Shown here piece after piece: positions 57,630 through 64,000 of a DNA stretch of 64,000 nt. The notes beneath the pieces are model-generated. The model saw nothing but the letters and a program-made list of their open reading frames with translations, did not search any database and had not been told where the DNA came from. Position numbers and translations under genes: made by a program. Each line of letters opens with the position of its first letter. The stretch's first letter is position 1. The stretch covers positions 248,001-312,000 of the forward strand of contig NZ_JPIK01000013.1 of assembly GCF_000717475.1 (NCBI RefSeq), read 5' to 3'. Origin of the DNA: Desulfonatronum thiodismutans. GTDB lineage: Bacteria; Desulfobacterota; Desulfovibrionia; Desulfovibrionales; Desulfonatronaceae.

Positions 57630-57651
57630 CAAGGTTCCGTTTGGAACCTTG
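57630..57651. other. Perfect 9-bp inverted repeat
   Basis: CAAGGTTCC and GGAACCTTG with a GTTT loop. There is no T run on either side. It could be an operator, an RNA hairpin of a short transcript, or a Rho-dependent terminator element for the second Rrf2 gene. Confidence 0.5.
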
Positions 57652-57714
57652 CTACCCAAGGCCGGTCGGCATTGGTGGTCGCTTTCGTGAGGTCGTGCGC
57701 TCTTTTTGCGGACG

Positions 57715-58191
57715 TTAGTTCGGTTGGGCGTCCTCTGGACAGTGGATGCGAGGTGGGGGAAGGGCCGCTGACTTAACGGCGATTTTTTCCGGATTGAACA
57801 TCAAGTCCGCCAAAGTAATGGCGTCCAGTTCGCGTTCGATCGTCCGCGAGATATGGCCCCAGGCGAAGCGGGTGCGGCAACCGCCGCTTCGTTCGCAGGA
57901 CTCCGGGGCCGAGCAACACTGGCTGATGTTGATTTCGCCTTCCATGGTGCGCACGATGTCGCCGAGGGTGATACAGGAAGGGTCTTTGAGAAAAATGTGT
58001 CCGCCATAGGCTCCGCGGACGCTTTTGATATAGCCGGCCTTTTTCAGGGGACGGAGGATTTGTTCGATGAAGGGTACCGAAATGTCCGTGCTTTCGGAGA
58101 TAGCGGACGCGCACAGCGGCCTGTCCTCGTTGTGCTCGGCCAGGTCGAGCAGGATGCGGGTGGCATAGCGTGAGCGGGCGGACAGTTTCAT
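57715..58191 (-). CDS. Rrf2 family transcriptional regulator with Cys motif (second copy)
   Basis: 158 residues from the ATG at 58191, with GGGAG ahead. The winged helix reads MKLSARSRYATRILLDLAEH, VPFIEQILRPLKKAGYIKS and VRGAYGGHIFLKDPSCITLG. The Cys cluster region is QCCSAPESCERSGGC, again able to bind a cluster. It is about 40 percent similar by eye to the Rrf2 gene at 56828 in the DNA-binding part. It faces away from the cytochrome b / Fe-S oxidoreductase genes, sharing a 158- to 275-base divergent region. The Rrf2 family was first named for a regulator in the Desulfovibrio hmc operon, which fits the neighbouring genes. Confidence 0.92.
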   Translation of the reverse strand: MKLSARSRYATRILLDLAEHNEDRPLCASAISESTDISVPFIEQILRPLKKAGYIKSVRGAYGGHIFLKDPSCITLGDIVRTMEGEINISQCCSAPESCERSGGCRTRFAWGHISRTIERELDAITLADLMFNPEKIAVKSAALPPPRIHCPEDAQPN

Positions 58192-58348
58192 AATGCATCT
58201 CCCATTCGTCGCGACGTTTTTCGGGAATTGGTTACGGAAATCCTCATCGTTTGGACCTTTGTTCTTGCCACTGTTTTTGGGTGTAGGTTCCCAATCCATG
58301 CAAGTCAAGAAATCATTCCTCGTTCAGGAAATACTCTATTGAAAGCTC

Positions 58349-58483
58349 ATGCAGGCATACTGGACACCCCGGTGGGTCTTGGATAACTTGCCTCCGGCCG
58401 AACGGACGCCCTTTTCCGGGTTCGGAGAGGATGCCGCGTTCTCGACGGTGTTGGAGGAAAGCCGTGATGTATGTTGTTTATAA
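58349..58483 (+). CDS. Possible small protein ahead of the cytochrome b gene
   Basis: A 44-codon frame from ATG at 58349, overlapping the start of the cytochrome b gene by 17 bases. It starts MQAYWTPRWVLDNLPPAERT and ends in two cysteines. Codon third positions are GC-rich except at the end, as in the real genes nearby. The ribosome site (GAAAG) is weak and I recognise no family. It could equally be an untranslated leader. Confidence 0.3.
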   Translation: MQAYWTPRWVLDNLPPAERTPFSGFGEDAAFSTVLEESRDVCCL

Positions 58484-59120
58484 TTTCGCCGTGGGGCCGA
58501 TGGTCTGGCTGGCCTTTACAGTACTTATCGCGGGGCTGGTCTATCGCCTGATCCGCTATCGTCGCAAGGCCGTGGCCGCAAGCAAAGGCCTGCCTTCGGA
58601 TTTTCGGACGATCTGGGCCGTTGGTTCTTTGATGCATTATTTGTTGCCGTTGAACCGGACGGTTAAAAGCAGCCCCTGGTCCGCGGCAGCCGGGTTTGCG
58701 CTGCATATCCCTTTGTTCCTTCTTGTTTTTTTTCTTTCGGCCCACGTGATCATGCTGGAACAAAGCTGGGGCGTGTCCTGGCCGACCATCCCCGATGTCT
58801 GGGCCGATGTATTGACCATCATTGCCCTGGCCGCCTTGGCGTTTTTGGCCGTGAAGCGGTTGTTTCATCCGGCGTTGCGAGGGCTGACGGAATCTAAGGA
58901 CCTGCTCATTCTTTTATTGGTCGCACTTCCTCTGGCCACCGGGCTGGCCGCGCATCGGCAGTGGGGCGATTATCCGCTGATGCTGACTCTGCATGTGCTC
59001 AGCGCCAACACTCTCCTGATGCTTATTCCGTTCACCAAGCTTTCGCACATGGCGCTCTTTTTTGTTTCTCGCGCGGCCACGGGCAGCGATTTCGGCAAAC
59101 GTCGGGTGGGGGCATGGTGA
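58467..59120 (+). CDS. NarI-like diheme cytochrome b (HmcE/TmcC-type)
   Basis: 217 residues from the ATG at 58467, after TTGGAGGAAA. Five hydrophobic helices (about 6-26, 65-95, 108-130, 145-165 and 180-200). Candidate haem His ligands are in SLMHYLLPLN, FALHIPLFLLVFFLSAHVIM, TLHVLSANT and KLSHMALFF. The size and pattern match the cytochrome b subunits HmcE and TmcC of Desulfovibrio transmembrane redox complexes, and DsrM more distantly. It passes electrons between the quinone pool or periplasm and the cytoplasmic Fe-S oxidoreductase encoded 25 bases downstream. No cytochrome c3 gene is adjacent. Confidence 0.87.
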   Translation: MYVVYNFAVGPMVWLAFTVLIAGLVYRLIRYRRKAVAASKGLPSDFRTIWAVGSLMHYLLPLNRTVKSSPWSAAAGFALHIPLFLLVFFLSAHVIMLEQSWGVSWPTIPDVWADVLTIIALAALAFLAVKRLFHPALRGLTESKDLLILLLVALPLATGLAAHRQWGDYPLMLTLHVLSANTLLMLIPFTKLSHMALFFVSRAATGSDFGKRRVGAW

Positions 59121-59145
59121 CCGTCATCTGCATGAGGAGCAATCC

Positions 59146-60390
59146 ATGAGCATTGATTCTCGGGCCCTTTCCCGCGTCCTGGCCGACAAGGCCGGAGCAC
59201 GGCTGGAAATGTGGCTGTCCATTTGTTCCCGGTGCGGAATGTGCGCGGAGGGGTGCCATTACTACGCATCCAATCCCAAGCCGGAGCATGTTCCGGCCTA
59301 CCGGATCAAACCTTTGGTGAATCTGTACAAAAAACGCGGGCGGGTGGACGCCGCGGTGCTCGAAACGTTGCGCGACGTCTGCTACGGCACCTGCACCATG
59401 TGCCAGCGCTGCACCATGTTCTGCCCCCACGGCATCGGCATCGCCTCCCTGGTCCACGCGGCCCGGGGCGTGGCCGTGGCCATGGGATTGACTCCGCCCG
59501 GTCTGGCCAAGGGCTTGGAGAACGCCTTGGAGTTCGGCAACAACCTCGGAGTGACCGAGGAAGATTTTCTGGAAACCGTGGAGTGGCAACTGGAGGAGCT
59601 TCAGGAGGAAATGCCTTCGGCCCAGGCGCCCATGGACAAGGAGGGCGCGGAATACCTGTTGACCTTTCATCCGCGGGACATCAAGTTTTATCCGCAAAAT
59701 CTCTTCAACTATCTCAAACTTTACAACGCCGCTGGGATCGATTTCACCCTGTCCACCAAGGCCTGGGATTCCACCAATCTCGGGCTTTTCGCCGGAGACG
59801 TGGCCAAGGCTTCCAGGCTGGCGGCCAACGTGACGGACACGGCCGAAAAACTCAAGGCCAAGGCGGTGATCACCGCGGAGTGAGGGCACTCCATGAAGGC
59901 CCTCGGGTTCGAGGCGCCATACTGGTTGGGCAGAAAATTTTCCTTCGAGGCCATGCCGCCGATCAAGGTCTGGGCGGAGTGCCTGCATGCCGGAACACTC
60001 AAGCTGAAGTCCGGTTTTCATGAAGCTCCGGTCACGTTCCAGGATTCCTGCAATTTTATCCGAAACGCCGGCATGTTCCAGCAATCCAGGGATTTGATGT
60101 CCGTGGTGGCCGCGGACTTTCGGGAGATGCATCCCCACGGCAACGCGACGTACTGCTGCGGCAACGGCGGGGGTCAGGGCCTGATGCCGGAATACAAGCA
60201 GGCCAAGATCGCCGCCCTCAAGGCCAAGGCCGACTGCATTCGGGCCACGGGCGCGAAGATGGTCGTGGTGGCCTGTCACAACTGCGAGGACGGGATTCTC
60301 GAAACGTGCAAAAGCTATGAACTGGACGCGAAAGTCGAGTTATTCAGCGCATATCTGGCGGAGGCGGTTGATTTGCCCGAGGTTGATTGA
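59146..60390 (+). CDS. HmcF/TmcB/HdrD-like Fe-S oxidoreductase, probable selenoprotein (UGA at 59881-59883)
   Basis: Read through the UGA the protein has 414 residues. The N-terminal ferredoxin part has CSRCGMCAEGC (about 27-37) and CTMCQRCTMFCPHGIG (about 84). The C-terminal part is a CCG domain, with DSCNFIRNAGM, YCCGNGGGQG and ACHNCEDGI in the Cx31-39-CCx35-36-CxxC spacing. Between the two halves the frame reads ITAE-UGA-GHSMKALGFEAP. Related proteins have ECGHA at this place, where the Cys belongs to the first CCG half, so the UGA replaces a functional Cys. Both flanks are continuous family sequence in the same frame, and a SECIS-like hairpin follows. Sec at residue 246 is the best explanation; a sequencing error or true stop is less likely. 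It partners the cytochrome b upstream. Confidence 0.85.
59898..59918 (+). promoter_or_regulatory. SECIS-like hairpin after the UGA of the Fe-S oxidoreductase
   Basis: GGC-CCTCG (59898-59905), loop GGTT (59906-59909), CGAGG (59910-59914), a bulged C, then GCC (59916-59918). The apical loop starts 23 bases after the UGA and begins with G, matching the usual rules for bacterial SECIS elements (loop 16-37 bases away, G in the first two positions). Confidence 0.72.
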
Positions 60391-60458
60391 GTTTTTCGCG
60401 GCTGGGTCTTCGCCCCAAAGCTCAATTCTCAACAATCCTATAACAGAGGAGGCGAATC

Positions 60459-60860
60459 ATGAGCGACAGGTTTACGACCCATGGAGCGTTCAGCTGGAGC
60501 GAGTTGCTGACCAGCGACGTGGAGGGAGCCAAGAAGTTTTATGGGGATTTGCTTGGCTGGGAGACGGAGGACATGCACATGGAAGGCATGGACTACACCG
60601 TGGTCAAGGCTGGAGGCGAGGAAGTGGGCGGAATCATGGCCATGCCGCCTCAGGCGCCGGAGGGCATGCCGCCGCATTGGGGGACCTACGTTACGGTAAC
60701 GGACGTGGACGACGTGGCCCGCAAAGCCCCGGAACTCGGAGGGCGGGTGCTTCTGCCGCCCACGGACATCCCCGGCGTGGGCCGGTTCAGCGTTCTTCAG
60801 GATCCGCAAGGGGCGGTGCTGTCCGTCATTACGTATGCCCCGCAAGGGGCTGGCAAATGA
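60459..60860 (+). CDS. VOC (glyoxalase/bleomycin resistance) family protein
   Basis: 133 residues with AGAGGAGGCG ahead of the ATG. Two beta-alpha-beta modules: FSWSELLTSDVEGAKKFYGD and WGTYVTVTDVDDVARKAPEL, ending GRFSVLQDPQGAVLSVITY. The metal-ligand positions usual for glyoxalases (Glu/His) are only partly present. Single-chain VOC proteins of this type occur widely, with varied or unknown substrates. It follows the Fe-S oxidoreductase by 68 bases on the same strand. Function not assigned. Confidence 0.88.
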   Translation: MSDRFTTHGAFSWSELLTSDVEGAKKFYGDLLGWETEDMHMEGMDYTVVKAGGEEVGGIMAMPPQAPEGMPPHWGTYVTVTDVDDVARKAPELGGRVLLPPTDIPGVGRFSVLQDPQGAVLSVITYAPQGAGK

Positions 60861-61382
60861 TTTGTCCGGTGAGTCGGCGCGTGGCAGTTCGGCAAGGCCG
60901 ACTTCAGGCCAACAACGGGCCCTTATGAAGATATTCCTTTTCTCCGACCGAACGTAAGGAAATACGGAGTAAAACGGCGCGATCGCCAAGGTCGTGCCGT
61001 TTTTTTATTCGGGGCATGGTTGCCGGTGGTCGTGCTCTTATTGAAATATCGATCATCCCCCTTGACAAACCTCCTGATCACATGAAATAGAGCGCAGCTG
61101 TTTTTCAACACCATCCCACAAAGGTTTTGCATGTCCGTGTTTGTCGTTGAGAGTGGCGCAAGGGCAGAGGCTGCGTAGGCGTCGAGTTCCGACTTTTCGG
61201 TACTTGGCTTCTTACGTCTGATCCCGCCCGTTTCGGGTCGTCCGACCCATCGCGTCACACCCCCCGTCCCTGGACCGTTCGGGCCTTGGCCCGTGCAGGC
61301 GTCCTCCATTTCGATCCGCCTCCCCGGCTGTTCGAAGGGGCGTCGCCTTATCCAAACAACGACAAAATACAGGACAATACCA
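60861..61382. other. Intergenic region with terminator and possible promoter
   Basis: About 520 bases without a convincing gene. It has a terminator (60971-61007) and a TTGACA box (61062-61067) with only a weak -10 (AAATAG near 61085) that could serve the RNHCP-rsgA genes. Confidence 0.5.
60971..61007 (+). terminator. Rho-independent terminator after the VOC gene
   Basis: AAAACGGCGCGA pairs with TCGTGCCGTTTT (12 bp with one G-U pair) around a nine-base loop and runs into seven T. Confidence 0.88.
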
Positions 61383-61790
61383 ATGCGAACCAGTTCCGAC
61401 ATGCGCGGTCGGGGCGGCGCTTTGCCGTCTCCCAACGCCTTTCTTTGCGGTCACTGCAACCGCACCGTGCCCGGGGATGCTCCCGGCACCCAGCATCGAA
61501 ATCATTGCCCCCACTGCCTCTGGAGTCTCCACGTCGACCTGCGCACCGGCGACCGGAGAAGCGGTTGTCACGGACGAATGGAACCCGTCGGCGTTGCCGT
61601 GCGCTATGATGGCGACTGGGCCTTGCTCCATCGCTGCCAATCCTGCGGGTTGATCCGCATGAACCGCATCGCCGGCGACGACAACCCCATGGCCCTGCTA
61701 TCCTTGGCCGTGCGCCCCTTGGGCAAGCCTCCGTTCCCCATGGACCAATTGCCCCGACTGATACCCGGCGTCGAGGAGGTGGAGCCATGA
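61383..61790 (+). CDS. RNHCP domain protein
   Basis: 135 residues from the ATG at 61383 (AGGA site); the frame is open further upstream but lacks family similarity. The RNHCP motif is visible as QHRNHCPHCLWSLHVDL, preceded by FLCGHCNRTVPG (first zinc pair) and followed by LLHRCQSCGLIRMNRIAGDD. The four CxxC pairs suggest a zinc-binding protein of 15 kDa. RNHCP genes are frequently found directly before rsgA, as here with an ATGA overlap, so a ribosome-related role is suspected but not known. Confidence 0.9.
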   Translation: MRTSSDMRGRGGALPSPNAFLCGHCNRTVPGDAPGTQHRNHCPHCLWSLHVDLRTGDRRSGCHGRMEPVGVAVRYDGDWALLHRCQSCGLIRMNRIAGDDNPMALLSLAVRPLGKPPFPMDQLPRLIPGVEEVEP

Positions 61791-62857
61791 ACCTCCATTC
61801 CTTGGGCTGGACCTCCAACTTGGCGGATGCTGTTGCTTCCAAGTCGCGGCCCGGGCTTGTTCCGGCGCGGGTCAGCCGTGAAGACCGGGGTGTGTACGCC
61901 CTCTTGTCTGAACAAGGGCACTTTCAGGCTGAAGTGAGCGGAAAATTCAGGCATCGAACCTCGGCCCGGACCGACTATCCGGCCGTGGGCGATTGGGTGG
62001 TCGCGGAACCGGGAGATGCCTTCTCCTGCGGCATGATCCACGAAATCCTGCCCAGGAGGTCGGCCTTTATCCGGCGCGTGGCCGGCGGCCAAAGCCAGGG
62101 GCAGGTGGTCGCGGCCAACGCGGACATCGCTTTTCTGGTCAGCGGGCTGGACCGGGAATTCAAGCCTCGACGCATCGAACGGTATTTGACCCTGGCCTGG
62201 GAGTCCGGGGCCGACCCGGTCATTCTTCTGAACAAGGCGGATCTTCACGCTCAGCCGGAAAAGGCCCGACTCCAGGCCGAAGCCGTTGCACCGGGTGTTG
62301 CCGTATATTTGGTCAGCGCCGCCACGGGAGATGGTTTGCGTGACTCGCTTGCGCTCCTTGGTCCTGGGCGGACCGGCGTGTTGTTGGGCTCTTCCGGAGT
62401 GGGTAAATCGTCGATCATCAACGCCCTTATCGGCCGGAAAGCCCGGACGACCTCGGTCGTGCGCGAGGCGGACGGCAGGGGGCGGCACACGACCACGCAC
62501 AGGCAACTTATGATCCTTCCGACCGGTGCGATTCTCATCGACACGCCCGGCCTGCGGGAGATTCAACTTCTGGCCGATGAGAAATCCCTGGACCGATCCT
62601 TCGGGGATATCGACGAGTTGGCGGCTTCATGCCGTTTCCGGGATTGCTCGCATAATGGCGAGCCGGACTGCGCCGTGCAGGATGCTCTCGCGGAGGGCTT
62701 GCTGGAGATGGAGCGATACGAGAGCTGGCTGCGCCAATGCAAGGAAATCAGGTTTCATCAGCGAGAGCAGGACGTTCTGCTGAGGATTCAGGAAAAGAGG
62801 CGCTGGAAAACGATCCAGAAGACGGTGCGGGAGGTATATCGATGTAAAGGGAGATGA
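61787..62857 (+). CDS. rsgA: Small ribosomal subunit biogenesis GTPase RsgA
   Basis: 356 residues. The N-terminal OB-fold (about 20-100) is followed by a circularly permuted GTPase with motifs in G4-G1-G3 order: LLNKADL, LLGSSGVGKSSIIN and IDTPGLREI. The C-terminal zinc-binding part is SCRFRDCSHNGEPDCAVQDA. The N-terminal KRxGR-type region is present as SGKFRHRTSARTDYPAVGDW. RsgA checks late 30S maturation. The ATGA overlap with the RNHCP gene implies translational coupling. It ends convergently against the cardiolipin synthase gene. Confidence 0.95.
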   Translation: MNLHSLGWTSNLADAVASKSRPGLVPARVSREDRGVYALLSEQGHFQAEVSGKFRHRTSARTDYPAVGDWVVAEPGDAFSCGMIHEILPRRSAFIRRVAGGQSQGQVVAANADIAFLVSGLDREFKPRRIERYLTLAWESGADPVILLNKADLHAQPEKARLQAEAVAPGVAVYLVSAATGDGLRDSLALLGPGRTGVLLGSSGVGKSSIINALIGRKARTTSVVREADGRGRHTTTHRQLMILPTGAILIDTPGLREIQLLADEKSLDRSFGDIDELAASCRFRDCSHNGEPDCAVQDALAEGLLEMERYESWLRQCKEIRFHQREQDVLLRIQEKRRWKTIQKTVREVYRCKGR

Positions 62858-62869
62858 TGAACGGACCAG

Positions 62870-62904
62870 CGTTCCGCCCCGGCGTATTGATCCGGGGCGG
62901 AACG
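62870..62904. terminator. Hairpin between convergent rsgA and cardiolipin synthase genes
   Basis: A perfect 13-bp stem (CGTTCCGCCCCGG / CCGGGGCGGAACG) with a nine-base loop fills the convergent gap. It lacks a T run on either strand, so it may act only as a partial or Rho-assisted terminator. Confidence 0.6.
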
Positions 62905-64000
62905 TCAAAGCAGATTGGAGGCCAGGCGCATGGCCGAGTTGCGGAACGCGGCGAGTTTGGAGAGGGAGCGCAGTCGGGCCGGGGTGTATTCCTCGCAGGA
63001 CTCCAGATCCTGCTCGAATATGGCGTCGTGGCGCCGGGCCAGGTCATCGTTCAGGAACCAGACCATCAATTCCTTATGCAGCTCCAGGCTGCGCATGTCG
63101 ATGTTCATGGTCCCGATGCAGAGCAGGTTGCCGTCGATGGTCATGGTTTTGGCGTGCAGGAAGCCCTGCATGTAGTAATAGATCCGGCCGCCGGCCTCCA
63201 GGAGCGGACCGAAATAGGTCTGGGCCGCGTACCAGGCGGTGCGCTTGTCCGGCAGGCCGGTCATCATCAGGCGGACGTCCACCCCGGCCAGGGCCGCGTT
63301 GACCATGGTTTCGTAGATCTGTTCATCCGGCACGAAATAGGGCGACTGGATCCAGATGCGCTTGCGGGCGTGGCCCATGGCCAGCACGTGGGCCCGACGG
63401 GCGGTTTGCCATTTGTCCTCCACGCTGGTGGCCGTGACCTGAACCGGAACGCAGCTTTCGGGCATGGGGTACGACTCCGGGAAGAAGCGCGGAGAAAATA
63501 AATTTTCCCGGCTGGTCTCGGACCAGCGCAGGGCGAAGAGCTTCTGCAGTTCGGCCACCGCCGGACCGCAAAACCGGACATGGGTGTCCCGCCAGGACGG
63601 AAAGCGCCTTCCGCCGTCGATGTACTCCTGGCCCACGTTGATCCCGCCGGTGTATCCGCGCACCCCGTCGATGACCACGATCTTGCGGTGGTTGCGGTAG
63701 TTGGCTCTGTTGAGTTGTCTGACGTCGAAACGGACCTTGGCGCCCGCGGCGGCCAACCGGTTCAGTTCGGTCTTGCGGTAGGGCAGGTTGCCGATGAAGT
63801 CGTTGAGCATCCGCACTTCCACTCCGGACCGCAAACGTTCCATAAGGATGGCGCACAGTTCAGCGGTCAGTCGGTCCCGCTCCCAGATGAAGTACTGGAT
63901 GTTGATGGTCTCTCTGGCCTGGGCCAGGTCTTCCTTCAGGAGCGCGAACTTCTCCGCGCCGCTGGGTAGGATGCGCACGTCGCAGGCTGGCAGGGGCGGG
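62905..64000 (-). CDS. cls: Cardiolipin synthase / phospholipase D family protein (5' end cut)
   Basis: The last 365 or so codons of a two-HKD-domain enzyme; the frame is open to the window edge, and the GTG at 63978 is internal, since family-like sequence continues upstream. HKD motif 1 is NHRKIVVIDGVRGYTGGINVG and HKD motif 2 is FLHAKTMTIDGNLLCIGTMN (each H-x-K-x4-D). Also visible are NIQYFIWERDRLTAE and IWIQSPYFVPDEQIYE. It makes cardiolipin from phosphatidylglycerol at the inner membrane, with the N-terminal membrane helices outside the window. It converges with rsgA. Confidence 0.9.
   Translation of the reverse strand, partial: PPLPACDVRILPSGAEKFALLKEDLAQARETINIQYFIWERDRLTAELCAILMERLRSGVEVRMLNDFIGNLPYRKTELNRLAAAGAKVRFDVRQLNRANYRNHRKIVVIDGVRGYTGGINVGQEYIDGGRRFPSWRDTHVRFCGPAVAELQKLFALRWSETSRENLFSPRFFPESYPMPESCVPVQVTATSVEDKWQTARRAHVLAMGHARKRIWIQSPYFVPDEQIYETMVNAALAGVDVRLMMTGLPDKRTAWYAAQTYFGPLLEAGGRIYYYMQGFLHAKTMTIDGNLLCIGTMNIDMRSLELHKELMVWFLNDDLARRHDAIFEQDLESCEEYTPARLRSLSKLAAFRNSAMRLASNLL

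Larger units (their letters stand above)
57308..57714. other. AT-rich intergenic region with Rrf2 operator pair
   Basis: 407 bases between two Rrf2 genes, both on the - strand. It contains two palindromic operators and a perfect 9-bp inverted repeat (57630-57651). No gene longer than an eight-codon frame (from 57585) is convincing. Confidence 0.7.

Noticed and set aside
59893-60390. Separate gene for the CCG-domain half of the Fe-S oxidoreductase
   Set aside because: It is in the same frame as the upstream half, lacks a ribosome site, and the intervening UGA falls on a conserved Cys. One selenoprotein explains the sequence better.
1-64000. tRNA, rRNA, CRISPR array, insertion sequences, prophage
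   Set aside because: The intergenic regions were read for cloverleaf-like arms, regular spaced repeats and transposase genes; none was found.

Overview
The window is about 64 kb of GC-rich chromosome, most probably from a Desulfovibrionales-type sulfate reducer (Desulfonatronum-like; an inference from gene content, not a database match). Pointers are a complex I operon without the NADH-input genes nuoE, nuoF and nuoG, an Hmc/Tmc-type cytochrome b plus CCG-domain Fe-S oxidoreductase, a sulfide:quinone reductase-like flavoprotein with a DUF1641 partner, two Rrf2 regulators, a TauE/SafE permease, and many PAS-type histidine kinases. No rRNA, tRNA, CRISPR array, transposase or phage gene was seen.

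Region 1 (1-21.5 kb) looks like part of a PEP-CTERM/exosortase surface locus. It holds a PrsT-like TPR lipoprotein (cut by the window edge), a CPBP protease of the PEP-CTERM-associated type, and an AT-rich PEP-CTERM protein behind a near-perfect sigma-54 promoter. Two convergent blocks follow. The + strand block encodes a hexapeptide acyltransferase, a glycosyltransferase, a VAO-type flavin oxidase and an RND exporter. The - strand block encodes two FeeM-like N-acyltransferases, an AMIN-DUF1302 outer-membrane protein, a LolA-like protein, a nucleotide-sugar epimerase, a GGDEF/EAL protein, and a sigma-54 response regulator with its kinase. Together they suggest synthesis and export of an acylated, possibly N-acyl-amino-acid, product.

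Region 2 (21.7-29.5 kb, all - strand) is a tightly overlapping signalling operon: a PhnD-like binding lipoprotein, a Cys-rich HAMP-PAS kinase, a single-domain regulator, a PEP-synthase-like enzyme with an unusual C-terminus, a dual-specificity phosphatase with a Cys cluster, and a standalone HSDR_N-type protein. Region 3 (29.5-32 kb) holds an unknown membrane protein, a TauE permease and a four-cluster ferredoxin.

Region 4 (32-43.7 kb, - strand) is nuoABCDHIJK, a MrpD-like subunit, an 88-residue membrane protein, a NuoL-position subunit, nuoM and nuoN. That makes four antiporter-like subunits and no NuoEFG. A Psr/Phs-type molybdopterin oxidoreductase diverges from it (44.2-46.3 kb).

Region 5 (46.6-50.4 kb) is an arsenosugar-type pair (CMD protein and ArsS radical SAM), a TVP38 membrane protein and a disulfide oxidoreductase. 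The arsS frame reads through a UGA at the position where the family has Cys, so it is probably a selenoprotein. Region 6 (50.4-60.9 kb) has the SQR/DUF1641 genes followed by two kinases and a regulator, two Rrf2 genes with a pair of palindromic operators, and the HmcE/HmcF-like pair. The HmcF-like gene is also split by a UGA at a conserved Cys site and has a good SECIS-like hairpin. Region 7 (60.4-64 kb) has a VOC protein, an RNHCP protein, RsgA and a cardiolipin synthase cut by the window edge.

The strongest leads are the two probable selenocysteine codons, the FeeM/VAO/RND locus, the sigma-54-linked PEP-CTERM gene, the expanded complex I, and the paired Rrf2 operator-promoters.
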